From Ancalomicrobiaceae bacterium (lineage in GTDB: Bacteria; Pseudomonadota; Alphaproteobacteria; Rhizobiales; Ancalomicrobiaceae), in contig JARLIU010000290.1 in the NCBI GenBank assembly GCA_031291595.1, positions 1-47,141 on the forward strand: a DNA stretch of 47,141 bases, given 5' to 3'. The translations under genes and the position numbers were made by a program. The notes below the pieces were generated by a model. The model made no database searches. It saw only the letters and a program-made list of their open reading frames with translations, and was not told the origin of the DNA. This document shows, piece after piece, positions 9,402 through 16,130 of this stretch (the stretch's first letter is position 1; each line of letters opens with the position of its first letter).

Positions 9402-10343
9402 ATGGCCCGTGCGACGACCTATGAGATCCGTCATCTGACCGCTTACGAGTACCGTATGGCGGTGCCGTTCGCGCGCTGCGTGCTGCGGCTGACGCCGATC
9501 GACCGCAGCGGTCAGGTGGTGCGTTCGGCCGGGCTCGAACTCGATCCGCCGCCGGAGGAATGCCAGGAGGGCACCGACGATTTCGGCAACCGCATCATCC
9601 GCATCGCCTTCCATCGGCCGCACACGCGGCTCTCCATCCGCTCCTATGCCCGCGTCGAGGTTGTCGACGCCGATGCCGACGCCGCAGTCGGTGCGCTGGC
9701 GGCCCGTTCGCCCAATTGGGAGAGGATGTGCGATCTGGCGTTGGCCGGGCGCGACATCCGCGGGCTGGCCCCGGTCGGCTTCCTGTTTTCGAGCCGCCTC
9801 GTCGTGCTCGCCGATCCGATCCTCGCTTATGCGGCGCGCTCGTTCGAGCCTGGGCGGACGGTCGTGGCAGCCGCGATCGATCTGACCCGCCGCATCCGCC
9901 GCGATTTCGTCTACGACCCGGCCGCGACCAACGTATCGACGCCGGTGCTGGAAGCCTTCCACGCGCGGCGCGGCGTCTGCCAGGATTTCGCCCACGTGAT
10001 GATCGCCGGGCTTCGCGCCCTCGGCGTGCCGGCCGCCTATGTCAGCGGCTATCTCAGGACCGAGCCACCACCCGGTCAGCCACGGCTCGAAGGCGTCGAT
10101 GCCACGCATGCCTGGGTGTCGGTGTGGTGCGGGCCGGAAATCGGCTGGATCGGGCTCGATCCAACCAATGGCATCGCCGCCGGCTCGAGCCATGTCGTCC
10201 TGGCCGTCGGACGCGACTATTCCGACGTTTCGCCGGTCGACGGCGTGGTGCTGACGGCCGGCGAGCAGGGTTTGCGCGTCGCCGTCGACGTGGTCGAGGT
10301 CCCTGCTGCTGCCAAGACCGGCGACCAGAGCATGGCCGACTAG
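9402..10343 (+). CDS. Transglutaminase family protein (small, single domain)
   Basis: 313 residues from the ATG at 9402, chosen because MARATTYEIRHLTAYEY is the typical opening of the transglutaminase N-terminal beta domain; the open frame extends further upstream but overlaps the preceding gene. The cysteine-protease-like core is intact: C193 in GVCQDFAHV, H236 in DATHAWVS and D253 in LDPTNG. Enzymes of this type cleave or exchange amide bonds. It is the third gene of the DUF2126 / ATP-grasp-alpha-E / transglutaminase operon, so the operon has two transglutaminases, one fused to DUF2126 and one alone. No signal peptide. The proteasome-like peptidase gene that sometimes accompanies such clusters is not next to it; a TerC gene follows instead. 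Confidence 0.9.
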   Translation: MARATTYEIRHLTAYEYRMAVPFARCVLRLTPIDRSGQVVRSAGLELDPPPEECQEGTDDFGNRIIRIAFHRPHTRLSIRSYARVEVVDADADAAVGALAARSPNWERMCDLALAGRDIRGLAPVGFLFSSRLVVLADPILAYAARSFEPGRTVVAAAIDLTRRIRRDFVYDPAATNVSTPVLEAFHARRGVCQDFAHVMIAGLRALGVPAAYVSGYLRTEPPPGQPRLEGVDATHAWVSVWCGPEIGWIGLDPTNGIAAGSSHVVLAVGRDYSDVSPVDGVVLTAGEQGLRVAVDVVEVPAAAKTGDQSMAD

Positions 10344-10481
10344 GCCGGATAACAGTGTCGCGCCATTGCACTCGTCCGGAGGCGACCCCACCTGAGACGG
10401 ACAAACAAGGGGCGTGCATGGTGGCGTCCGGTCGCGGCCGGGTCCCCGGCCGGCGAGCAGCAAACGAGGTGAAGTCGTTCC

Positions 10482-11183
10482 ATGCTGACGGACGCATTTG
10501 CCACGGAGGCGGTCTCCGACCTCGTGGCACTGGCGAAGGTCGTGTTCATCGACGTTGTGCTCGCCGGTGACAACGCGGTGGTGGTCGGGATGGCCGCCGC
10601 CGGCGTGCCGCACGCGGTGCGCGGTCGCGTCATCTTCTGGGGCATTGCCGGTGCCGTCGTGCTGCGCATCCTGTTGGCGGTGTGCGCCACGCACCTGCTG
10701 GCGCTCGTCGGCCTGACCTTTGCCGGCGGCATCCTGCTGCTTTGGGTGTGCTGGAAGATGTATCGCGAAATCCGCGAGGTCAGGGTGCTGGTGCAGCGCA
10801 TCGCCTCCGGACCGCAGCCGCTGCTCGCGGTGCATCTGCCGCAGAAGAGTTTCCGCCAGGCCATTCTGCAGATCGTCGTCGCCGACGTGTCGATGTCGCT
10901 CGACAACGTGCTGGCGGTCGCCGGCGCGGCACGCGACCATATGGTCGTGATGATCCTCGGCCTGGTGCTGTCGGTCGGGCTGATGGGATCGGCAGCCTCG
11001 ATCATCGCCAACATGCTGCACCGCTATCGCTGGTTGATGAAGGCGGGCCTCATCGTCATCTTTGTCGTGGCGGTGGAGATGATCTGGCGCGGCAGTCAGG
11101 AGATCGCCTGTTCGGGCTTCGGCTCGGAGATGTGCCGGCACGGGGTGATCGACTATCACGCCGTGATGTCGAGCTTCAGCTGA
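10482..11183 (+). CDS. TerC/YjbE family integral membrane protein
   Basis: 233 residues with about seven hydrophobic segments. Two internally related motifs mark the TerC family: FIDVVLAGDNAVVVG (residues 22-36, D24 and D30) and VADVSMSLDNVLAVAG (residues 133-148, D135 and D141), in which membrane-buried acidic residues probably bind a metal ion. YjbE-type members have been linked to manganese export or metal supply of exported proteins. The ATG at 10482 follows GAGGTGAAG about 8 bp upstream. A 138-bp gap separates it from the transglutaminase gene, so it may have its own promoter. I looked for the manganese-sensing yybP-ykoY leader often found before such genes and could not see its conserved core. 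Substrate is not shown by the sequence. Confidence 0.88.
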   Translation: MLTDAFATEAVSDLVALAKVVFIDVVLAGDNAVVVGMAAAGVPHAVRGRVIFWGIAGAVVLRILLAVCATHLLALVGLTFAGGILLLWVCWKMYREIREVRVLVQRIASGPQPLLAVHLPQKSFRQAILQIVVADVSMSLDNVLAVAGAARDHMVVMILGLVLSVGLMGSAASIIANMLHRYRWLMKAGLIVIFVVAVEMIWRGSQEIACSGFGSEMCRHGVIDYHAVMSSFS

Positions 11184-11403
11184 GGCGCCGCTGGCTCGAT
11201 TCGCTCGCAGGTTACGATCCCGTCATGATTTTCGGCTGGCTATTGGGCAGCCGAGGTCCTAGAAATTCGTTGCTCCAGATCGGCTCGCCGCTGAGGTCGC
11301 CGGTCATCGCGATCGGCAGCAACGAGTTCAGGGCGGGACGGCGAAAGCCGCATGCACTTTTCGCCCTCGCGCTCCAGAAAAGCGAATGTGGGAAACGGCC
11401 AGG

Positions 11404-12165
11404 ATGAGCGGAGCCATCTATCCCGATCTCGACGGCAAGGTCGTTCTCGTCACCGGCGGCGGCTCGGGAATCGGAGCCTCGATCGTGCGCCATTTCACCC
11501 GTCAGAAGGCGAAAGTCGGCTTCATCGATATTGCACGCGAGCCGTCCGAAGCGCTGGTCGCCACGCTTTCGGCCGAGGGCGCAGAGGTCGTCTTCCACGA
11601 GGCCGATCTGACGGATACCGCGTCGCTGCGCAACGCCGTCGAGGCCGTCAGGACCCGGCTGGGGCCGATCGGCGTGCTCATCAACAATGCCGGCCATGAC
11701 GAACGTCACCGGATCGAGGATGTGACGCCGGAGTTCTGGGACGAGCGGATGGCGGTCAACTTGCGCCATCAGTTCTTCGCCGCCCAGACGGTCGTCCCCG
11801 ACATGAAGGCGGCGGGCTTCGGCTCGATCGTCAACCTGGGCTCGATCAGCTGGCTCGTCGGCGTCGGCGGGCTCGTCGCCTATGCCACCGCCAAAGCCGG
11901 AGTGCTCGGCTTGACCAAGGCGCTCGCCCGCGACTTCGGCCCATTCAACGTCCGGGTCAACGCCATCGCTCCCGGCTGGATCATGACCGAGCGCCAGCTC
12001 GGCAAATGGGTGACGCCGGAGGCGATCGCCGACGCGCTCAACCGTCAATGCCTGAAGCGCCGTTTGGTGCCGGCCGACGTTGCCAAGGTGGCGATGTTCC
12101 TGTCGTCGGAGGAGGCGAGCGGCTGTACCGCGCAGCAGTATATCGTCGACGGCGGCTGGGTATAG
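11404..12165 (+). CDS. xylB: SDR oxidoreductase, D-xylose 1-dehydrogenase-like
   Basis: 253 residues, standard for a classical short-chain dehydrogenase. It has the NAD(P)-binding TGGGSGIG (17-24), NNAG (94-97) and the catalytic S147-Y160-K164 set (GSISW...YATAK). The opening 'MSGAIYPDLDGK', the 'NNAGHDERH' segment and 'GSISWLVGVGGLVAYATAKAG' are very like the xylose dehydrogenase XylB of Caulobacter as I remember it, which oxidises D-xylose to xylonolactone with NAD+ in the Weimberg pathway. The neighbouring aldehyde dehydrogenase fits the last step of the same pathway. The ATG at 11404 gives the family's usual N-terminus. The exact sugar (xylose, arabinose or another) is inferred, and the pathway's lactonase and dehydratases are not in this window. 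Confidence 0.75.
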   Translation: MSGAIYPDLDGKVVLVTGGGSGIGASIVRHFTRQKAKVGFIDIAREPSEALVATLSAEGAEVVFHEADLTDTASLRNAVEAVRTRLGPIGVLINNAGHDERHRIEDVTPEFWDERMAVNLRHQFFAAQTVVPDMKAAGFGSIVNLGSISWLVGVGGLVAYATAKAGVLGLTKALARDFGPFNVRVNAIAPGWIMTERQLGKWVTPEAIADALNRQCLKRRLVPADVAKVAMFLSSEEASGCTAQQYIVDGGWV

Positions 12166-12332
12166 GCGCCGCGTCCCGCGATCCGGCCGGCCGCGCTGCC
12201 CGATGCCATGCCGGCCATCACCGGCGAGGATGTCGTTTCGGGAAAACCGCCTCCGGCAGATGCCTGCTATGGGGAGCCGGCCCAGCCCCTGCAGTCGAGC
12301 GACCAACGTCCACAGTCGAGGATCTCCCAGTC

Positions 12333-13778
12333 ATGTCCGAAGCGTTCCACAACTTCATCGCCGGCGAATGGGTCGGCGCCGATGACGCCGTCGCCGACAT
12401 CAATCCGTCCGACACCAACGATGTCATCGGCCTCTACCCGCGCGCCTCGGTCGCCGACGTCGCGCGCGCCATCGCGGCGGCCAAGGCGGCCTTCCCCGTC
12501 TGGAGCCGTTCGACGGCGCAGGAGCGCTACGACGTCCTGAAGAAGATCTCCGACGAGATCCTCGCCCGGCGCGAGGAACTCGGCCGCATCCTGTCGCGCG
12601 AGGAGGGCAAGACGCTGGCCGAAGGCATCGGCGAGACGGTGCGGGCCGGGCAGATCTTCGCCTTTTTCGCCGGCGAGGCGTTGCGGCTGGGCGGCGACAC
12701 CGTGCCGTCCGTCCGTCCGGGCGTCGGCATCGAGGTGACGCGCGAGGCAATCGGCGTCGTCGGGCTGATCTGCCCGTGGAATTTCCCCGTTGCCATTCCC
12801 GCCTGGAAGATCGCCCCGGCGCTGGTCTACGGCAACACCGTGGTGATCAAGCCGGCCGAACTGGTGCCGGGGACGGCGCTGGCGCTCGCCGAGATCATCT
12901 CGCGGGCGGGATTGCCGGCCGGTGCCTTCAACCTCGTCAACGGTCCCGGCTCGGTGGTCGGCGAGGCGCTCATCAACAGCCGCGACGTTGCGGCGATCTC
13001 GTTCACCGGTTCGGTCGGCACCGGACGGCGCGTGGCGCTCGCCGCGGTGTCGTCGAACCCGATGAAGAAAGTGCAGCTGGAGATGGGCGGCAAGAACCCG
13101 CTCGTGGTGCTCGACGACGCCGACCTGAAGATCGCCGTCGAATGCGCCGCGAACGGCGCCTTCTTCTCCACCGGCCAGCGCTGCACCGCCTCGTCGCGGC
13201 TGATCGTCACCGAGGGCATCCACGATCGCTTCGTCGATGCGCTGACCGAGCGGCTGAAAAGCCTCGTCGTCGGCGACGCGCTGAAGCCGGGGACCCACAT
13301 CGGCCCGGTGGTCGACGGCAAGCAGCTCGAGCAGGACCTGAAATACATCGCCACCGGCAAGGCCGAGGGCGGCAAGCTGGTGTTCGGTGGCGAACTGCTC
13401 AATCGCGAAACGCCCGGCTTCTATCTGTCGCCGGCGCTGTTCACCGAGGTGCCGAATTCGGCGACCATCGCGCGCGAGGAGATCTTCGGGCCGGTGGCCA
13501 GCGTCACCCGGGTGCGGGACTACGACGAAGCGCTCGCCGTGGCCAACGACACGGAATTCGGCCTGTCCGCCGGCATCTGCACCACGAGCCTCAAGTACGC
13601 CACGCATTTCCGCCGCAACGCGGAAGCCGGCATGGTGATGGTCAACCTGGCGACCGCCGGCGTCGATTATCACGTGCCGTTCGGCGGGCGGAAGGGCTCG
13701 TCTTACGGGCCGCGCGAGCAGGGCGCCTACGCCAAGGAATTCTACACCACGGTGAAGACGGCCTACACGCTCGCCTGA
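12333..13778 (+). CDS. Aldehyde dehydrogenase, probable 2,5-dioxovalerate (alpha-ketoglutarate semialdehyde) dehydrogenase
   Basis: 481 residues, the usual NAD(P)-dependent aldehyde dehydrogenase length. Visible features are the cofactor-binding and oxyanion region ICPWNFPVAIPAWKIAPAL (N150), FTGSVGTGR, the general base E250 in LEMGGKNPLVV and the catalytic C284 in FFSTGQRCTASSR, plus EIFGPVASV and the C-terminal PFGGRKGSSYGPREQG. The sequence resembles the ketoglutarate semialdehyde dehydrogenases that finish the oxidative pentose (Weimberg and arabinose) and glucarate pathways by making 2-oxoglutarate. It lies 167 bp after the xylose dehydrogenase-like gene on the same strand. The ATG at 12333 has GAGGA about 10 bp upstream. 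Substrate choice is inferred from family and neighbour. Confidence 0.85.
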   Translation: MSEAFHNFIAGEWVGADDAVADINPSDTNDVIGLYPRASVADVARAIAAAKAAFPVWSRSTAQERYDVLKKISDEILARREELGRILSREEGKTLAEGIGETVRAGQIFAFFAGEALRLGGDTVPSVRPGVGIEVTREAIGVVGLICPWNFPVAIPAWKIAPALVYGNTVVIKPAELVPGTALALAEIISRAGLPAGAFNLVNGPGSVVGEALINSRDVAAISFTGSVGTGRRVALAAVSSNPMKKVQLEMGGKNPLVVLDDADLKIAVECAANGAFFSTGQRCTASSRLIVTEGIHDRFVDALTERLKSLVVGDALKPGTHIGPVVDGKQLEQDLKYIATGKAEGGKLVFGGELLNRETPGFYLSPALFTEVPNSATIAREEIFGPVASVTRVRDYDEALAVANDTEFGLSAGICTTSLKYATHFRRNAEAGMVMVNLATAGVDYHVPFGGRKGSSYGPREQGAYAKEFYTTVKTAYTLA

Positions 13779-13880
13779 GCGGTGGCGGGATGGCCGGAAT
13801 CGGCCGGAGCCAGCGGCAGGGCTCCGGACGGCGGGCATTCGTCGCATGACCGTCAGGCGATGGTCGAAATACGACGCAGC

Positions 13881-13897
13881 CTGTCGTTTGCTGTCAA
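13881..13897 (+). promoter_or_regulatory. Loose Pho-box-like direct repeat
   Basis: CTGTCGTTTGCTGTCAA contains two CTGTC half-sites, 10 bp apart start to start. The PhoB consensus has CTGTCAT half-sites with an 11-bp period, so spacing and the first half-site deviate. It lies about 290 bp before btaA. Betaine-lipid genes are PhoB-controlled in Sinorhizobium, which makes the match worth recording, but the sequence alone is weak evidence. Confidence 0.25.
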
Positions 13898-13907
13898 GAG
13901 CGCGACG

Positions 13908-13931
13908 CTGTCGCATGGAATCATGCGACAG
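13908..13931. promoter_or_regulatory. 24-bp perfect palindrome, candidate operator (site 1)
   Basis: Arms CTGTCGCATG and CATGCGACAG are perfect reverse complements around a 4-nt centre (GAAT). The same 10-4-10 layout and half-site occur twice upstream of chaC (29944-29967 and 30039-30062). It ends 258 bp before the btaA start. A dimeric regulator site is the simplest reading; a hairpin in the leader RNA is the alternative. Confidence 0.45.
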
Positions 13932-14189
13932 TTGGTGCAGTGCGTTTAAGTTATTGATAGTGCAGTAAGTTGGCTTTCGAATGGATCGCTGCGCCGATGC
14001 CGGGCGCAAGCATTGCGCTTGAGTCATTTTCCGTATTTAGGGTTTGCGTGCGACGCAGAATGTCGTATTCACGTCATACGTCCATGCTTAGTCGGAAGAC
14101 CGATTTGCTCGACCTGAATCAGACGGAGCAGCAATTGCTCCGAACGGGACGTCGGTTGGTATCAACGCTCCAGATCCGGACCCCATCTC

Positions 14190-15404
14190 ATGAAGAACCA
14201 TCTGCTCGAAGATGCCGTGCACGCCAATGCGCTGACGACCAAGCAAGGGCTTCTCGAGCGGCTGTTCACCCTGGCGTTTTCCGGCCTCGTCTATCCGCAG
14301 ATCTGGGAGGATCCGGAGGTCGACATGGCGGCGCTCGAGCTCGGGCCGGACAAGCGCATCGTGACGATCGCGTCGGGCGGCTGCAACGTCATGAGCTACC
14401 TGACCGCCTCGCCGGGGCGCATCTCAGCCGTCGACCTCAATCCGGCGCATGTGGCGCTCTTGAAGCTGAAGCTTGCGGCGATCAAGCACCTGCCGGACTA
14501 TGAGGCGTTCTTCCGTTTCTTCGGCCATGCGGACGAAAAGGCCAACACCATCGCCTACGACCGCTACATCCGCCAGCACCTGGATGCGACGACGCTGGCC
14601 TATTGGGAAACCAAGCGCTTCGGCACGGGACGGCGGATCAATCTGTTTGCCCGCAACGTCTACCGCTTCGGGCTGCTCGGCCGTTTCATCGGCACGGTGC
14701 ACGTGCTGGCGCGCGCCTATGGCAAGAACCCGCGCCGCATGCTCACCGCCAAGAGCCTGGAAGACCAGCGCCGGCTGTTCGAGGAGACGCTGGCGCCGGT
14801 GTTCGACACCAAGCTGGTGCGCTGGCTGTGCCGCATGCCGGTGTCGCTCTACGGTCTCGGCATCCCGCCGGCGCAATATGCCTATCTGTCGGCCCAGGCG
14901 GGCGGCAATGTCGCCGGCCTGCTGCGCGACCGGCTGGAACGGCTCGCCTGCGATTTCCCGCTCGAAGACAATTATTTCGCCTGGCAGGCGTTCGGCCGCG
15001 GCTACGACCGGCTGGACCGGGTGGCGGTGCCGCGCTACCTGGCGCCGCGCTATTATGAGATGGTGAAGGCCAATGCCGACCGGGTCGAGGTCGAGCATAC
15101 GTCGTTCACCAAGCGGCTGGAGCGCGAAGGGGAAGCGAGCCTCGACGGCTACGTGCTGTTGGACGCGCAGGACTGGATGTCGGCCGAGCAGTCGACGGAG
15201 CTGTGGCGCGAGATTACCCGCACCGCCAAGTCCGGCGCGCGCGTCATCTTCCGCACCGCCGGCGACGACAGCCACCTGGAAGGTTCGCTGCCGCCTGAGA
15301 TCCGCCAGCGCTGGTCGTACGATCGGGATGCCTGCCGCGCCTATGTGGCCAAGGATCGTTCGTCGATCTACGGCGGCTTCCACCTCTACGAATTCCAGGG
15401 CTGA
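14190..15404 (+). CDS. btaA: S-adenosylmethionine:diacylglycerol 3-amino-3-carboxypropyltransferase BtaA
   Basis: 404 residues, the usual size of BtaA (DUF3419). It moves the aminocarboxypropyl group of S-adenosylmethionine onto diacylglycerol, making diacylglyceryl-homoserine, the first step to the phosphorus-free betaine lipid DGTS at the inner membrane face. Visible family segments are FSGLVYPQIWEDPEVDMAAL, the SAM-binding-like ASGGCNVMSYL with SAVDLNPAH, and the C-terminal LLDAQDWMS.EQ...LW and VIFRTAGDDSHLEG. The ATG at 14190 gives the standard N-terminus. The next gene, 7 bp downstream, encodes the methyltransferase for the second step. Betaine lipids usually replace phospholipids under phosphate limitation; the upstream region has a weak Pho-box-like repeat and a clear palindrome. 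Confidence 0.92.
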   Translation: MKNHLLEDAVHANALTTKQGLLERLFTLAFSGLVYPQIWEDPEVDMAALELGPDKRIVTIASGGCNVMSYLTASPGRISAVDLNPAHVALLKLKLAAIKHLPDYEAFFRFFGHADEKANTIAYDRYIRQHLDATTLAYWETKRFGTGRRINLFARNVYRFGLLGRFIGTVHVLARAYGKNPRRMLTAKSLEDQRRLFEETLAPVFDTKLVRWLCRMPVSLYGLGIPPAQYAYLSAQAGGNVAGLLRDRLERLACDFPLEDNYFAWQAFGRGYDRLDRVAVPRYLAPRYYEMVKANADRVEVEHTSFTKRLEREGEASLDGYVLLDAQDWMSAEQSTELWREITRTAKSGARVIFRTAGDDSHLEGSLPPEIRQRWSYDRDACRAYVAKDRSSIYGGFHLYEFQG

Positions 15405-15411
15405 TCTTGCG

Positions 15412-16068
15412 ATGGCCGACGTGAGTGTTCCCGCGCGCCAAGCCGCAGCCATGGACCGGATGTACCGCTATACCCGGCACATCTATGACCTCACGCGCAA
15501 GCCGTATCTCCTCGGGCGCGACCGGCTGATCGAGCGGCTCGACCTCGATGCCGGCGGGCGGGTGCTGGAAATGGGCTGCGGCACCGGGCGCAATCTGATC
15601 GCGCTGGCGCGGCGCTATCCCAGGGCCGAGCTGTACGGCTTCGACATTTCCGAAGAAATGCTGAAGACGGCGCGGGCCAGCGTCGACCGGGCCGGGCTGT
15701 CCGAGCGCATCCGGCTGGCACAGGGCGATGCGACGGATTTCGATCCGGCAGCCGCCTTCGGCATCGCCCGGTTCGACCGGGTGTATTATTCCTACGCGCT
15801 GTCGATGATCCCGCCGTGGCGGGCGGCGCTCAGGCACGGGCTGGCGCTGACGGCGCCCGACGGACGCTACGGCGTCGTCGACTTCGGCTTCTGCGACGGG
15901 CTGGGCGGGCTCGTCCGTTCGTCCCTGCACGGCTGGCTGCGGCTGTTTCACGTGCAACCTCGTGCCGAACTCGAGGCCGAACTGGCCGCGATCGCCGTTG
16001 AACAGCAACGGCGGTTGACGTTCGAGCGGCCTTATCGCGGCTACGCACAGCTCGCTATCGTGCGCTGA
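15412..16068 (+). CDS. btaB: Diacylglyceryl-homoserine N-methyltransferase BtaB
   Basis: 218 residues, a class-I SAM-dependent methyltransferase: motif I VLEMGCGTGRNL, acidic loop LYGFDIS.EMLKTA, QGDATDFD and the post-motif FDRVYYSYALSMIPPWRAAL, which is characteristic of BtaB. It methylates the amino group of diacylglyceryl-homoserine three times to give DGTS. The start ATG at 15412 lies 7 bp after the btaA stop, so the pair is one transcription unit. The gene converges on the RND operon, whose last stop is 62 bp away. No terminator hairpin is obvious between them. Confidence 0.92.
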   Translation: MADVSVPARQAAAMDRMYRYTRHIYDLTRKPYLLGRDRLIERLDLDAGGRVLEMGCGTGRNLIALARRYPRAELYGFDISEEMLKTARASVDRAGLSERIRLAQGDATDFDPAAAFGIARFDRVYYSYALSMIPPWRAALRHGLALTAPDGRYGVVDFGFCDGLGGLVRSSLHGWLRLFHVQPRAELEAELAAIAVEQQRRLTFERPYRGYAQLAIVR

Positions 16069-16130
16069 GGCGGACGCGCCCCGTTCTTATTACGCCATGT
16101 TCCGACAGCCTTTTCCGACCATCCGAACGC

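Larger units (their letters stand above)
13779..14189. other. Intergenic region upstream of btaA
   Basis: 411 bases without a gene. It contains a CTGTC-repeat resembling a loose Pho box (13881-13897) and a perfect 10-bp-arm palindrome (13908-13931), each listed separately. It also has a small hairpin GCGCAA-GCA-TTGCGC near 14006-14020. The stretch 13935-14060 is less GC-rich than its surroundings and is the likely promoter zone of btaA. Confidence 0.5.

Noticed and set aside
10344-10481. Possible manganese (yybP-ykoY) riboswitch before the TerC gene
   Set aside because: The TerC family is often controlled this way, but the conserved GGGGAGUAG-type core and paired loops are not visible here; a covariance-model search would decide.
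9306-11159. Long minus-strand open frame opposite the second transglutaminase and TerC genes
   Set aside because: It is His/Arg/Asp-rich with no recognisable domain, and lies opposite two well-supported genes; GC-rich codon bias keeps the antisense frame open.
11184-11403. Minus-strand frame ending in a protein-like stretch between the TerC and SDR genes
   Set aside because: The sequence looks somewhat protein-like but has no start, no homologue I recognise and runs through the SDR gene antisense.
12267-14027. Minus-strand open frame of nearly 590 codons opposite the aldehyde dehydrogenase
   Set aside because: Arginine-rich shadow frame without domains; the plus-strand enzyme is certain.
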